Positions 1-11,410 of a stretch of 64,000 nucleotides of DNA are shown piece by piece. Location of the stretch: NCBI GenBank assembly GCA_964036275.1, contig OZ038437.1, positions 2,422,501-2,486,500 of the forward strand, in the 5' to 3' direction. The DNA comes from Litoditis marina. Its lineage: Eukaryota > Nematoda > Chromadorea > Rhabditida > Rhabditidae. Every line of letters starts with the position of its first letter. Position 1 is the first letter of the stretch. The notes beneath the pieces are model-generated. The model did not search any database. It was not told the DNA's origin and saw only the letters and a program-made list of their open reading frames with translations. The position numbers and the translations under genes were made by a program.

Positions 1-2353
1 GTGACAACAGATTAACAGTATAATAGCAGTTGTACAGTTGTAGCCACATGTTTCCGAACTCAGAATTGTTTCATGACTTTCACTGAACACCGCACTAGTG
101 CAGCTTGATTCATCTCAGAAATCACTTGCTGAACCACGCGTTTTTCTTTTCAAATTGTTACGAATTATCTTGCAGGTAACTGTGAAATTTTGCATTTCCA
201 TTTTTCGAATTTCGTTAGTTGCATTCCTACTGAGACTGAAATTCAGGACTTTTCGAGGGTTTGAATGGCGAAATGTTATCGGAAAGACTGCCAGTTTTTG
301 CATTCCACTCTGTTTAAACAATACACAGAGTGTTCAAAGGTTTTTAAAGAGTATTAGAGATCAGTAATTTAAAGGTTCAAGTGTGTACTGTACGAGTCTC
401 AGTAGTAGTGGTGTTAACTATACCCGAAAACAATAGTCTACAATAGTCATAACACCTTGCATGTCGCCAAATTATGGTGTGAATTTCGAAAAGTTTTTTT
501 TTCAACACCACTCCATTTCGTCGCTATCTGTTTTAAAATGAATGTTTCAATTATCTAACTCTTACTCATTTCCTTCCTTTCTTTCTTCAAATAAAAACTG
601 TACACTTTCACACGTTCGTACACGTTAAGTGCAGTTGTCAGTACAATCCCGTCTTCAAAGGGATCACGGTGACACATTATGTCATTACTACCTTATCAAG
701 GCACCGCGAGATAATTGCAAATTAGGTTAGGTCAGAAGTTCAATTTGCATCTCGAGATGTTCAGCTCCCCGAGAAAATAGTTTGTATCTCAATGGATCTC
801 ACTCTTACTCAGTAGTTTTTTATTCTCTCTTCTCTTTCTTCCTCTGTAGTTCTTCTTCTTTTTATTTCTCCCTCTATCCTTCTCTCTCCCCCTCTTTCTC
901 TCTTTCTCTCTTTCTTCAAATAACACTGACTGTTTGAGTGCAATTCAGAGAAACACATGTTATCTTTAGTATGATTCATACAATTGACTGGCTCGATAAG
1001 CCATAACCGTGCTCTTCCTATATTTCACAATTCATCCTGATTGTCACTTGCATTATTCAGTTTATGCTAGTAAAGTACATTTTCACGTCAAATATATATC
1101 GAAAGCGTGATTGCTTCTATAGTGATTAGTATTCAGCTCTGTTTCCATTTTAAGTGCTTTTGGCAAATTTCTGTTCTTCTCATTCCTACTTTCTTTCTCA
1201 TACTCGCTAGTTCAGCTATCAAACCAAAATTAAATAACGTTTTCTGTGCACGGAACGTAGACAGTTGTCCACTAACCTAAATGTCCCATATTCTCATTCT
1301 CTAATACTGAACATTGATGTTTGATTCACTTCTCTGTATGCGCTCTAATTGTGGGAAACCATGGTGTATCATGATTACGTCAACTACCCTGAAGTTAAAA
1401 ACCGAGTTGTCCACCAAGGTTCGCCCCACCAACTTGGTCACTGGTTGATATCAAGTTGTGAAATCAAAGATTGGTGCACAATTGTGCACTAAGTTCTCGG
1501 TAAAGAGTCTGATCTTTGATTTACAACTTGGGCTTTGGGCAAACCTGGGTGAACAACTAGGTTTGTACCTTCAGAGTATAGACTTCAAACTGTTTAGCTT
1601 AAGCCTATACGATGTTTGTTGCCCTACCTCGCTGTGTTTGTAGTTTGTTGTCTTTCGGTGCACACGCGTAAACTAAGTATCGAGATCAAACTACATATCG
1701 AGATCGAGATTCAAAACCTTGGTCTTTCTCTTTCTAGTGAAGATGTTACTTACCTTGATCGAGAAAAACGTCAGTTCTCCAGAATAACTTCGTAAAACTC
1801 ATGTTTCACGCTTGACGTTCACAATTTAGTTCCTAACATTATTTGTTTCCTCATACTTAACTATTACTTTGCCATCTTCACGATCTACATCACAATCTCA
1901 ATTTCACTAAAAATTGTAAATGGCTATCTTTACGTTTCAACAAAATGATCACCAACAGTTAATCTCTCAGCCGCAAACTCTCGATCCCGTGCTGACAGAT
2001 TACCGAAGCGTCCAAATCCATCAAGTTCACGTATAATCAAAGCGCTTGTTTCCAACTCTGAGCTGTGTATATACTTTCTTGTTTTCTTCGTCTCTGTACA
2101 AGTTCACACTTTCAACTAACCATCCATACTTCGAGATGATAATAATCAGTGTATGTTCCATATACGTTTCTCAGAATAAAATAAAAAACCACCGTTCTGC
2201 AAGAGAGCATCGTAACGTACGGGATTCGGTTCCTGTCAAACCATCTTCAATAGTGCCAGATGGAGTTAATCTAAACCGTTCCAAATCGTACTAATCAGGA
2301 TCTCGTAATGGTACCGATTCTAATTGAGTGATAAACTAATAATTGTATGGCAT
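1..2353. other. Intergenic region with no supported gene
   Basis: No open frame here has conserved protein features or a coherent exon chain. A reading frame at 98-367 would be hydrophobic and basic but has no recognisable family and no splice context. A CT-rich stretch lies at about 820-920. At about 1590-1700 there is a diverged copy of a dispersed repeat carrying TTTGTAGTTTG and a GATCAAACTAC counterpart, seen again near 15.7 kb, 47.2 kb and 62.2-62.4 kb. The region presumably contains the promoter of the DXO-family gene that follows, but I could not place a promoter element. Confidence 0.6.
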
Positions 2354-2483
2354 ACCAGAAGTCAACTGAACAGTCACATGAATTAAGCATTCTAATGTGG
2401 CATCGTATACTTTGTCATTACACGTTTCCGAGTTCTGCTGTGTTCAACATGTTTCACGTGACTGTGCAATTGACGAACAGTAT
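2354..2483 (-). mobile_element. MITE, CACGTG family, copy 1
   Basis: About 130 bp with imperfect terminal inverted repeats. One end reads like AGTCAACTGAACAGTCAC and the other like GTGACTGTGCAATTGAC. The interior contains TTTCACGTGACTG and a CTGCTGTGTTCAACATG core found in all family copies. It ends only about 20 bp before the DXO-family start codon, so it occupies the expected promoter or outron position. Confidence 0.75.
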
Positions 2484-2491
2484 ATTCTATT

Positions 2492-2500
2492 GTTTTCAGT
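2492..2500 (+). promoter_or_regulatory. Likely trans-splice (spliced leader) acceptor before the DXO-family start
   Basis: A strong nematode 3' splice site, TATTGTTTTCAG, lies three or so bases upstream of the ATG at 2503. No upstream coding exon is evident, so this is most simply a spliced-leader acceptor. An upstream non-coding exon cannot be excluded. Confidence 0.5.
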
Positions 2501-2502
2501 GA

Positions 2503-5500
2503 ATGGAGATCACGGTACCTCGGACCGGGGCTATTCCGCAGAACTGGCGCCAATCGTCGACTCGCGTAACCACGGTCCTGGCCGAACCGCAGCGTATCGG
2601 TGAATTCTCCGTGAGCAGAGAGCGAGAAGTGACGTTGGATAGGTCGAATGCCGGTTATCTGTACGAACAACCTATTCTGGATAGGAATGTCACTTTGAAC
2701 CTAAATCAAGGAATCGAGATGTTTGAGCCGTGGGTAAGTAGTAGTTTGATCACATTCCTCACATTTCGCGGCAGATACGCCGAGCCAATACTGCAAGCAC
2801 GTGAAAACAAAACAAATTGACCATTTATACTGTTTTCGGTATCATATATAGGTCGATAGATGAGATTTAAATAGGTTCACGTTCATCCTGTTTTTGTGTT
2901 TAATAGTTACTGTTATACTCAAGCCAGTGCGGCCGCTTCAGTTCAAAAAGTGTAATTTTTGGCAAATAGAGCATACAAATAATATATTTGCTCATGGACG
3001 GTTTTCTTCAATTCTCCATGCTTTACAATATTTCTCAAATGAACGTGCTCAAGTCTCTAATTTTTATACAATTTACAAATCGAATTAATTTCTAACTTTC
3101 AAGACGCTTGGACAGGATGAGAAGTTGAATATCATGTTCGAATGGATGATGCAAAGCAAGCCGGATGGAGGAAACATTTCTGAGGTAACGTCAAAAACTA
3201 TGTACTACGTCCCTATACGGTCTCACTGAGATTCTGAGTGAGACCACGGCAATTCGCTTTCGATATTAACAAAGGGAGAGCCCGTTGCTTTTTTGTTTTT
3301 CTTCTCAGACAACATTTGGGGTAGAGACGAAACGTTCCACCTTTCAAAACTTTCAAGACAGTCTAGTTCAAATCAAATAAAAAAAACTTTAGTTTTCATT
3401 TATTTCTAAAATATTTTCTTTATTTATTGTATCCTGTTTCAAGGTATTCGGCACGGACGTGATCGCTTGGCGCGGTCTTCTGAAACGTATCGCAGCCACC
3501 CCGTACATGTGGGATCGACCCTGGATGTTCGTGGCCACTAAGAAGAATGACGTGGTCTATTTGTGCCAGAAGGAGTTAGAGCGAGTTGGGTGGGTTCTTA
3601 TACTATAAGTAAAATGAAAAGTCACTTGAAGGTAGCATTCTAATAAGGCATTGTGCAATCGGTAATTGCACGTTTCTGAACTCTGCTGTGTTGAAATGTT
3701 TCACGTAACTGTGCACAGTATATGGTTTTTTTGCGTACAATAATACACTCAGTATTATATTTATTTGAGACATTTGAGATCACTTGTTGTCATTGAAACT
3801 TTCTTGGATAGTATAGTTTGGTTGTGTGGAGGGGTGAAGAAATTCACTCATTGAAAGTTCCACTGATGAGGCACCAATACTCCGAGAACAACATGTCTAA
3901 TATCAAATCTAACTCAAAATTACTTTTGTAAAATACAACGGTTCAGCGTTTTTCCTGGTTTTGTTCATTGGTCACGTGACAAAGGATGTGGAAGATAATG
4001 GCGAATAACTAAGAAGACACGTTAAAAAATTGTAATAATGTAAAACAGACATTGCGACTTTCAAAAAAAAAGAAAACTTGGAATCCGATTACGATCATTT
4101 CGCTCACGATATCTTTTGGGGAACTTCCAGTTTTCAATTAAAACATGTACTCTTTTCTATTTTCAGTGATTCATCTGACATGGACAACATGTACAACTTC
4201 TGGGGCCACAAATTTGAGCAGTACATGACAGTTCGTCGTGGAGCGGTGAGCCTGTCTTGATTTTCAGTTGTTTGTTTGTTTTTTTGGGTATTTAGGGAAG
4301 ACATGGGGTCAAAACATTAAATATAAGGTAACACTTCACGTAAGAAGATCGCGCAGCACTGCTATATTGCATGTAATACTATGTGCGCGTAACAGGCTGA
4401 CCATCCCTTTCTTCTTCTCAACTTTTCTCTCCATCCACCCATTTGGAGTGCCACAAGCCCACAAGCTATGTAAAAATTCCGTTTTTAATCGCGAACAAAT
4501 GTTTTCTGAAAGGATTTCAGCGTAAAAATGTGTACATGCATGAAAATGAGAGTAATCCGTCATCTCATTCAGGTTTTAAGTTTGAACCCAATCTCGATTC
4601 GAGTTTGATGTTCGAAATCTCTAATTGCAGCTGAAAAAACCAACACAGCAGAAAAGGGGAAAATTGCTTCTATTTGACCCCTAGCTTTCTTGAACGAACC
4701 CTAGTCCTGTTTTTCTCATTATTGATGAAAATACTTTGATCATTTCTGTGGAAACTGAAAACAAGAGAGATCATAGATCATACTACTAACAAAGCGGACG
4801 ATGACACCTAGTAGCAAGATTTTTCTTGCACGATTCTATTTTGAAAACATTTGATGATTTCGTAGGCTGAGCCCGATGTTCACCTGCCGGTAACCTGCTG
4901 TGAGGAGTTCCGAGTAGTTTGCAGCACCTCACTTCGTCGCGGAAACCAGCCACCGATTCGACTTCTTCTTGCAGCCGAAATCGATGCTATTGACGAAGGT
5001 TAGTCGATTATTCTTCTAGTTATTGTTGTTGTTGGTAGTATCACAGCTAGGTCGTATTTCGTGATCCGAATACACATTATAACTTTCCAACTGAAAATCA
5101 ACTCAAACTTGGTCGGCAGTTCCTGCTTGCTCGTGAGTAGCGCATGAGATAAATATACTATGAGTAAATAAAATAGTCACGTAAAGTTGTCATTCTAGTG
5201 ATTTGTTACCAAGTGTAATACAAGTTTCACGTGACTATGTTTCACGTGACTATGCGATTGACTAAAAGTAAACTCATGAGATACACTCCCCGGTACCAGG
5301 AATAAGTCATTCAAAATTAAAAGTCATCAAGGAAAAGTCATTTAAAAGTAAGAGTCATTAACTCATCTTTAGTTAGAATTTGAAAAATACGAAAAATTTT
5401 GAAAACTTTATTTCTGATTCTGAACTGTTTCTGTTCTTAATGACTTTTACTTTCAAATGACTTTTACTTTAATGACTTTTAATTTTGAATGACTTTTAAT

Positions 5501-8500
5501 TTTGAATGACCTATTCTGGTTGCTACACTCCCCCTTGAATATCAAAGTATGTTCAGACGACAACTTGGTGGAGATAAAGACTCACAAGGTGAAGGGCGGC
5601 CTCGATGATAGCTATTGGAAGTACCCTCGGGTATGTTTTCGTTCATTGTCTCACCTCGTATCGTTTCGAGGCAGTAATCATCAAACACATCACATTATCA
5701 TAAAAACGTCTTTTTGTGCAGTAGTGATGAGTTGATTCCTCATGGTGGACATTCGTATTTTCAGCGAATCAGAATAGAATAGAATAGAATAGATTTATTC
5801 GTGATTTAACACGTGACTTCCACATAGTATGTGGCACTCCAATGGAGTAAATGGAGAAAAGTTGAGAAGAAAAAGGGTAAAAGGGTATGGTTACCCTGTT
5901 ACGCGCTCATAATATTACATGCAATTTGACAGTGCTGGACGACGGCGATTGAACCAAATGATTTGTGGGACAATAGTTATCTTGAAAGAGACGTTGTAAT
6001 GAAGATATGTTTTGTGAAGAGATCATCCGGATTGGCATGTTTGGCTGGGATGAGATGTATGCACGTTGGCTGTGCCATGTGTAAAAACAGAGGGATGCAA
6101 TAGACGGTCACAAAATACATAGTAATAAGACATAAACTCTGCGTTGTTTTGAGTTTGCCCGTTCTTGTAACTCTATACCAAAAATCGAATAGTTCGATCA
6201 TGCATGCAACAATGCTATCCAGTGTCAAGACGGTTCAGTTAGTAACGTTGCCCCTAACCAATGACACTTCGTAGATCAGATTTCTACCACAGAGTACAGA
6301 GAACGGCCGCACTTCGCAACACCGCGGATAGACATAAAAGTCATCCCACCTAATAAGACATAGAAAACATTTGTGACCAACCATATATGCATAGGAATAT
6401 ATATTCAAACATCTGTGTGCTAGTGTAGGCTTTTGAAGTCTCAATTCCAACCAAGACATGTTTCACCCTCTCTGACTAGCACTACTGGAAATAATGAGCC
6501 GTTTTGGACAATCACCGTTATGTCCACACTGTGTGTATAGAAATATAATGAAGGGAGAGATTTTGTCACATGCTGAGCTCTACAACTAATTGCGGCGATA
6601 GTTTTGGAGTGCCACAACTATTAATCGCTGTATTTTATCAGTTTTGTTTTCTTGACGGAACGGGGCATCATGGATGGAACACATCGGTCTTGGAACACTG
6701 TACAGCACTTGAATTGCAAGATCATCAACCACAGCTTGACAAACAGTAACTGAAATTTTGTGTGGTGTGTGTGTGATTGTGTGTGAAAGAGTAAATGTGT
6801 ACACATCAAACTACTTTTATTTTCAAAAGAAACTCTTTATGCTCAGCTTGAGACATGTTTGCACCATAAAATGATGTTGGAAGTAATCTTGACCAACGAC
6901 GTATTCTCATGAAATAAGAGTGGTCATACGGATTGAACTTCGTAAAGTCTATTTGCATTTCAAATTGACTATTCCGGCCTCCGGTCGGGCGCAATATAAA
7001 AAAGTTGGAAAACTTCAATGGCGACACAGAGTTCAAAATTTGCTTAAAGTTGATCAAATCGATTTTCACTCTTCTCACAGCTAGGTATTCGAGTTTAAAC
7101 ATTTTCAATCGATTCTCATACGAAGGTGCGTCTCTTGGCGAGACTTTGTTCAGTTTACAGTACAGTATTCTAGTGAAAGTTCGTTGAACGTTTTCAATAC
7201 ATGTAACATCCTTCCTGAGGTAAGGGCTCCATACACTGCAGCCATACTCGAGAATAGGTAGCACAAATGATTTGAATAATCTAATCATACATTGTGAGTT
7301 GGGGTTTGCAAACAGTCTTAGAATGATAAACATAGCACATCGCGCCTTCCTAGTCAAGTTTTCGATGTGGGTGGTGAATGTTAAACGATTGGTTACAAGA
7401 ATACCTAGATCTCTCATAGTCTCAGTTGTTTCAAGGTGTGTCTGATCATAAAGCGTATACTGATGACGCGGGTTGTTTTTCCCAAAATGCATTATGCGTG
7501 TTTTGGTTGCGGACAGCTTGAGTTGTCGAGCTGCCATGTAGGAAACTAAAGAATCTATACATGTTCGCGAAACGTGTGTATCAGAATTGGTTTGAATAGT
7601 TTTCAGCATTTTCAGATCATCAGCAAACATATACAAGCGTACGCCGCGACATACTGGAAACATCTTTGGTAGATCAAACATATATATATTAGAAATAGTA
7701 TTGGACCGAGAACTGAACCCTGAGGTACACCACTGATCACATCAAACGATGAAGAGAAAGAACCGTTGATATTAACTTTGCAAGAACGATTCTTGAGAAA
7801 TGACGAAATCCAACACCACAGATTTCCCCTCACTCCTAGTTTGGCTAGGATGTGTAGCACCTTATCATGAGAAACAGTATCGAAAGCTTTGGCGACATCA
7901 TAGTAAACTACATCGACATTCGAACCGGAAGAAACACTACTCAAGACGTTGTTCGTGTAGTCGAGCATTTGATGGGAAGTTGACATACCAGAGCGGAACC
8001 CAAACTGTTCTTTCGGAAGAATACAATAGTTGTTCAACCAAGCTTCAAGAGGTTTCTTGATACACCGTTCCATCAGTTTACAAGGAGTGCACGTTATGCT
8101 AATAGGTCAGTAGTCGGATGGTTTTGACGCGTTTTTAGTCTTTGGAACGGCTGTCACTAATGAACGTTTCCATACTTGAGGTACAGCACCTAACCGCAAC
8201 GATATATTGAAAATGTGGGCTAATGGCTCAGTGATTTCACTATAACATTCCTTGAATATTGCCTGAGGAATACCATCAGGAGACAACGAAAATGATGGTT
8301 TCAATGTTTTACATACTGCAAAAACGTCTGAGGGGCATATTAAGAAAGAGCTCAGAATACGATTGCTTGGTAATGCCAAAGTTGGTTTACTACCATTATC
8401 GGTGACAAAAACAGAACTGAAGTAATCTGCTAATAGTTGAGCTTTTTGCTCATCTGATTTAACTTTAGTATTATTAGCATCGGTTATAACGATTTCTGTC

Positions 8501-10350
8501 TTTTGTGACCTCATTTTTTTCTTGACGAAAGCATAGAATTTCTCTTTCAACTGATGAGTCAGGCGGCGTAGCAATCGCTCCAACCTCATGGGAAGCTCAC
8601 ATGAGTTTCTCATGAGATACCTCATGAGCTAATCGTGAACTTTCAATGTTGTAGCATAGCAATCGATAGAATTTCATGAGAAGCACATGCAAATAGCTCA
8701 TGAGGTGATCTCATGAACTTTTGTGAGATTGCTACGGCGCCAGATCTACGGACATGTCAGCAACGGCAGTAGAAACCGGCGGCGGAGAAATTCCTCAAAA
8801 ATCTCATGAGATAGCTCATGAGCTTGTCATGAGATTCTATTGATCGCTATGCTACAACTACAACATTGTGTTCACGAGTAGCTCATGAGGTATCTCATGA
8901 GAAACTCATATGAACTTCTCATGAGGTTGGAGAGGTTGCTACGCCGCCGTTTTGTGATAAGAGTCATACTGAAGTCTTTGCAAAGTCAACGCTTCCGTTA
9001 ACATTCATGTAATTTAAACGGGTAGGCGGTTCATTGTCGGCCGAAGTTGGGAATAGCTATATAAAACTAATGGCCAGAAGGATCTAGTTTGTTTCTTCGA
9101 GTTTTCACTTATCATCGTTTCCAGAGTAGTATGAACACGTTCCTGCAATGTCAGCTGGTCGGAATCAAGCAAGTCGTCATTGGTCTTCGAACTGCCGCGA
9201 AAAATGATGGAATTGTTAGAGAGGTAAATTATTAGTCAATTGTACAGTCATTCGAAACATCACAGCAGAACTCAGAAACATGCAATGGTAGAGTGCACGA
9301 TTAGAATGCTGACTTCACAAGACGATTCAGTTTACTTCTAGTATATAGTTGTAATGGTAAATACGAAACGGTGTAACTTGAAACATATTCAATAATTGAC
9401 TCCTTAGATGATGTTCATTACTCTTCGTTCGTTTAGTTTATATCTGAACTTCAAAACATAACCCAAATAGGTACTGTTTCTATACAATTCTATCGAAACC
9501 TTCGTCTTTTAAAAGAAGCTGTTTCTCTGTATTCATTTCACAAAATTACGGAGAGTAAAAAAAGAAAAGAAAGGCGTACAAGAGAATGTACGCACTTCAT
9601 CAAACAGCAGCAGAGATTTTGATTGTATCATGAACTTTTGAGGTCTTGATTATGAGACTAATTGCTGAAATCTCATGAAAATTTCCACTCGAGAATTGCA
9701 GGTCATTTCTCTTTCAACTGATGAGTTAGAGAGAAAGGATTTGGCTAGATGGAAGTCCGCTACTTGCTACGACTTCTTGTATACTGTACTGAATAGCGTA
9801 AAGAAGTGGCTGAAAGTGAGTCATTGTTTCTTCACATATTTTCTGTAGTCTGATCTTGACCAACTGAGACAGCAAACAACAAAATAAATTTCGCAAGTCC
9901 CCCGAGTCCATTGTTAATTATCCCTCTCTCCACTTCGTTCATGAAAATAACAATAATTTGACTTGTTGTCGAGAAGAATGCGTGTGAACCCGAGAAGTTA
10001 GTTTCGTAATTCTGTATGGTTCTCACTTATATAATAGATCAATGATTGAAGTAGACATTCGCAGAACGTAGTAGTCATGCAGAAAAACGTCGAACGAACC
10101 CATGATGTATAGATGATTACTATGGTACGTAAGTACAACATGTACGTGAGTACTAACTTCTCTCTCTCAATCTCTATGTTCTCTCATGAGTCAAGAGATA
10201 AAAAGATACTAATCAGCACTATTCCAGAATGACACTTCGTGTCGCGTGAGCTTCACCGCGAAATCTCGCTCCGTCAAACTCGAGCCTATCGAAGTTGAGA
10301 CTGAACCCATTCTGAACGCGGCATTCAAGACCCATTTCAATATCGATTGA
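2503..10350 (+). CDS. DXO/Rai1 (Dom3Z) family decapping exoribonuclease, nine exons
   Basis: Exons: 2503-2733, 3104-3184, 3444-3589, 4167-4245, 4866-4998, 5548-5630, 9125-9223, 9702-9815, 10228-10350; 1089 nt, 362 aa, frame kept at every junction. DXO-family enzymes remove incomplete or non-canonical 5' ends from RNA (deNADding, pyrophosphohydrolase and 5'-3' exonuclease activities). All the family's catalytic motifs are visible: AWRG with Arg114, WGHKFEQY with Glu170, EIDAID with Glu217 and Asp219, and VEIK with Glu232 and Lys234, followed by a GLDDSYWKYPR motif. Length is close to mammalian DXO (about 396 aa). It should therefore be active. The acceptors of exons 2, 3 and 6 end in AAG rather than CAG. 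Intron 6 (5631-9124) is about 3.5 kb because of a LINE and foldback insertions. C. elegans has several DOM-3/DXO paralogues, so I do not assign a specific symbol. Family confidence is high; exact splice sites are inferred by frame. Confidence 0.92.
3603..3722 (-). mobile_element. MITE, CACGTG family, copy 2 (decayed)
   Basis: In intron 3 of the DXO-family gene, starting about 14 bp after the exon. It shares the family's GCATTCTAAT, TTGCACGTTTCTGA and CTCTGCTGTGTTGAAATG blocks. One terminal CACGTG has become CACGTA. Confidence 0.7.
4340..4460 (+). repeat. LINE 3'-end-like fragment
   Basis: Similar, in inverted orientation, to 5825-5945, which lies in the 3' part of the LINE in intron 6. Shared blocks include TTGCATGTAATA, GCGCGTAACAGG, CTTCTCAACTTTTCTC and TGGAGTGCCACA. 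The simplest reading is a second, truncated 3' end of the same LINE family in intron 4 of the same gene. Confidence 0.55.
5156..5270 (-). mobile_element. MITE, CACGTG family, copy 3
   Basis: In intron 5 of the DXO-family gene. The terminal block TTTCACGTGACTATG is present twice in a row, a small internal duplication not seen in the other copies. Opposite end AATAGTCACGTAAAGTT matches the family. Confidence 0.65.
5770..8561 (-). pseudogene. Decayed LINE (CR1/Sam-like non-LTR retrotransposon) in intron 6 of the DXO-family gene
   Basis: Reverse transcriptase remnants run on the minus strand. 8107-8561 holds the N-terminal RT part (SPDGIPQAIFK, then VPKTKNASKPSDY). A TGA stop follows at the point where family members read on into PISIT. 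7612-8106 continues with QFGFRSGMST, YYDVAKAFDTVSHDK and SGVPQGSVLGP. A one-base frame change in a TA-rich run near 7680 then separates the part with the catalytic FADD motif and the thumb/C-terminal region (6806-7681). The 3' region runs to an (AGAAT)n-type tail at 5770-5793, typical of a LINE 3' end. The 5' end meets the foldback pair at 8562, so the element is 5' truncated or interrupted. No endonuclease domain was seen. It is inactive as it stands. Clade assignment is by motif style only. Confidence 0.82.
8562..8948. mobile_element. Pair of foldback elements, GGCGGCGTAGCAAT family
   Basis: Two units, about 8562-8741 and 8778-8948, each bounded by GGCGGCGTAGCAAT-like ends and their inverse ATTGCTACGCCGCC. 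Both are filled with the palindrome CTCATGAG and close variants. A 36-bp spacer separates them. The whole block adjoins the LINE's 5' end, suggesting insertion into it. Related single units lie at 47306-47485 and 56713-56838. Confidence 0.72.
9229..9346 (+). mobile_element. MITE, CACGTG family, copy 4 (partial)
   Basis: In intron 7 of the DXO-family gene, beginning about 6 bp after the donor. It keeps AGTCAATTGTACAGTCA, CACAGCAGAACTCAGAAAC and the end TTTACTTCTAGTATA, but has lost the inner CACGTG sites and some internal bases. Confidence 0.7.
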
Positions 10351-11410
10351 TCGTGTCGAGTTACTGTAGTCTTTCTCATTCGAATTGATACTCCTACAGT
10401 AGAAATCTATTTTTATTTTCCAATTTTCACACTCGATTCTAGTTCTGTAAGCCGATAATTGTAAAAAAATCTACCTTTCTCATTCAAGTTTTTCTCAATT
10501 CCATAGTCCAACTGTGTAACTCCATTATTGTTACGTCATGTATTCGCCTATTTCGCATGACAAACTCAATATCCACCTAATAACTTTACTTCACACCCCA
10601 AATTTTTCTTAAAGTTCGCTCTGCCGGTTCTAATTTTGCCAAGTTTCTTTACTCATCGAAATGATTTCCAGAGTTCTAACTGTATTGCTTCAACTCTGCC
10701 TGCTCGTTACACTATATTAAATTTCGTTAATTCTGCATGTTAGAAACACTTTTAAAGTTTATTGATTCTGTTATTCACTTTTTGATTCGTTAATCTGATC
10801 TACCAAATTCCGGTTTAAATGTCAAGGTCTTTCTTCTTTCAATTTTTAAGGTTCAACTCTGTTGCATGCATGTTTCCCAGTTATAGAATTCAAAAATAAT
10901 ATCATGTACAAACTTTATCAGAATAAACATGTTATCTTAAATTTCATGTCTCCAGTTCACATCACGGACACTTATATGGCACATTTGGGAAAAGCGTGCA
11001 AGCGAACTAGTGGGAAGTTGGCATTATTCAACTGCCATACAGATTCAAACTATTCACAGAGCATTCGAAATTTCGAAACGATAGCCTAGATTATCATAGA
11101 AACTGAGTTATTTGAAAATTTCCCACAACAAAAGACACACATAAAACAAAAGCTCAGAAAAGAAAGTGACTGAACAATACGCTCACATTCTCAATATCGC
11201 TTCGCCTCCTCGAAAGTTCTGTCAGAAACACCCACACGAAGAATTTCGTATTTAGTGGCGGAAGCATTTTTCTACAACTGTTAATCACTCATATCGACGA
11301 TTTTTCGACAAGTACGATATCCCTAATCTCTAAATTTGTACAAAACACCGTCTTTTTACGGAAAACTATAACTAAACTTTAATTTCAAAAACTTTGAGAT
11401 TTTCCGAGTT
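10351..11410. other. Convergent intergenic region between the DXO-family gene and the oxidase
   Basis: About 1.06 kb holding the 3' ends of two genes that face each other. A plus-strand AATAAA at about 10922 could end the DXO-family transcript, which would imply a 3' UTR near 570 nt; this is uncertain. No coding region is supported; the frame at 10862-11089 has no family features. Confidence 0.5.

Noticed and set aside
98..367. 89-codon hydrophobic frame at the window start
   Set aside because: Looks membrane-like but has no family match, splice sites or conserved motifs; an opposite-strand frame overlaps it.
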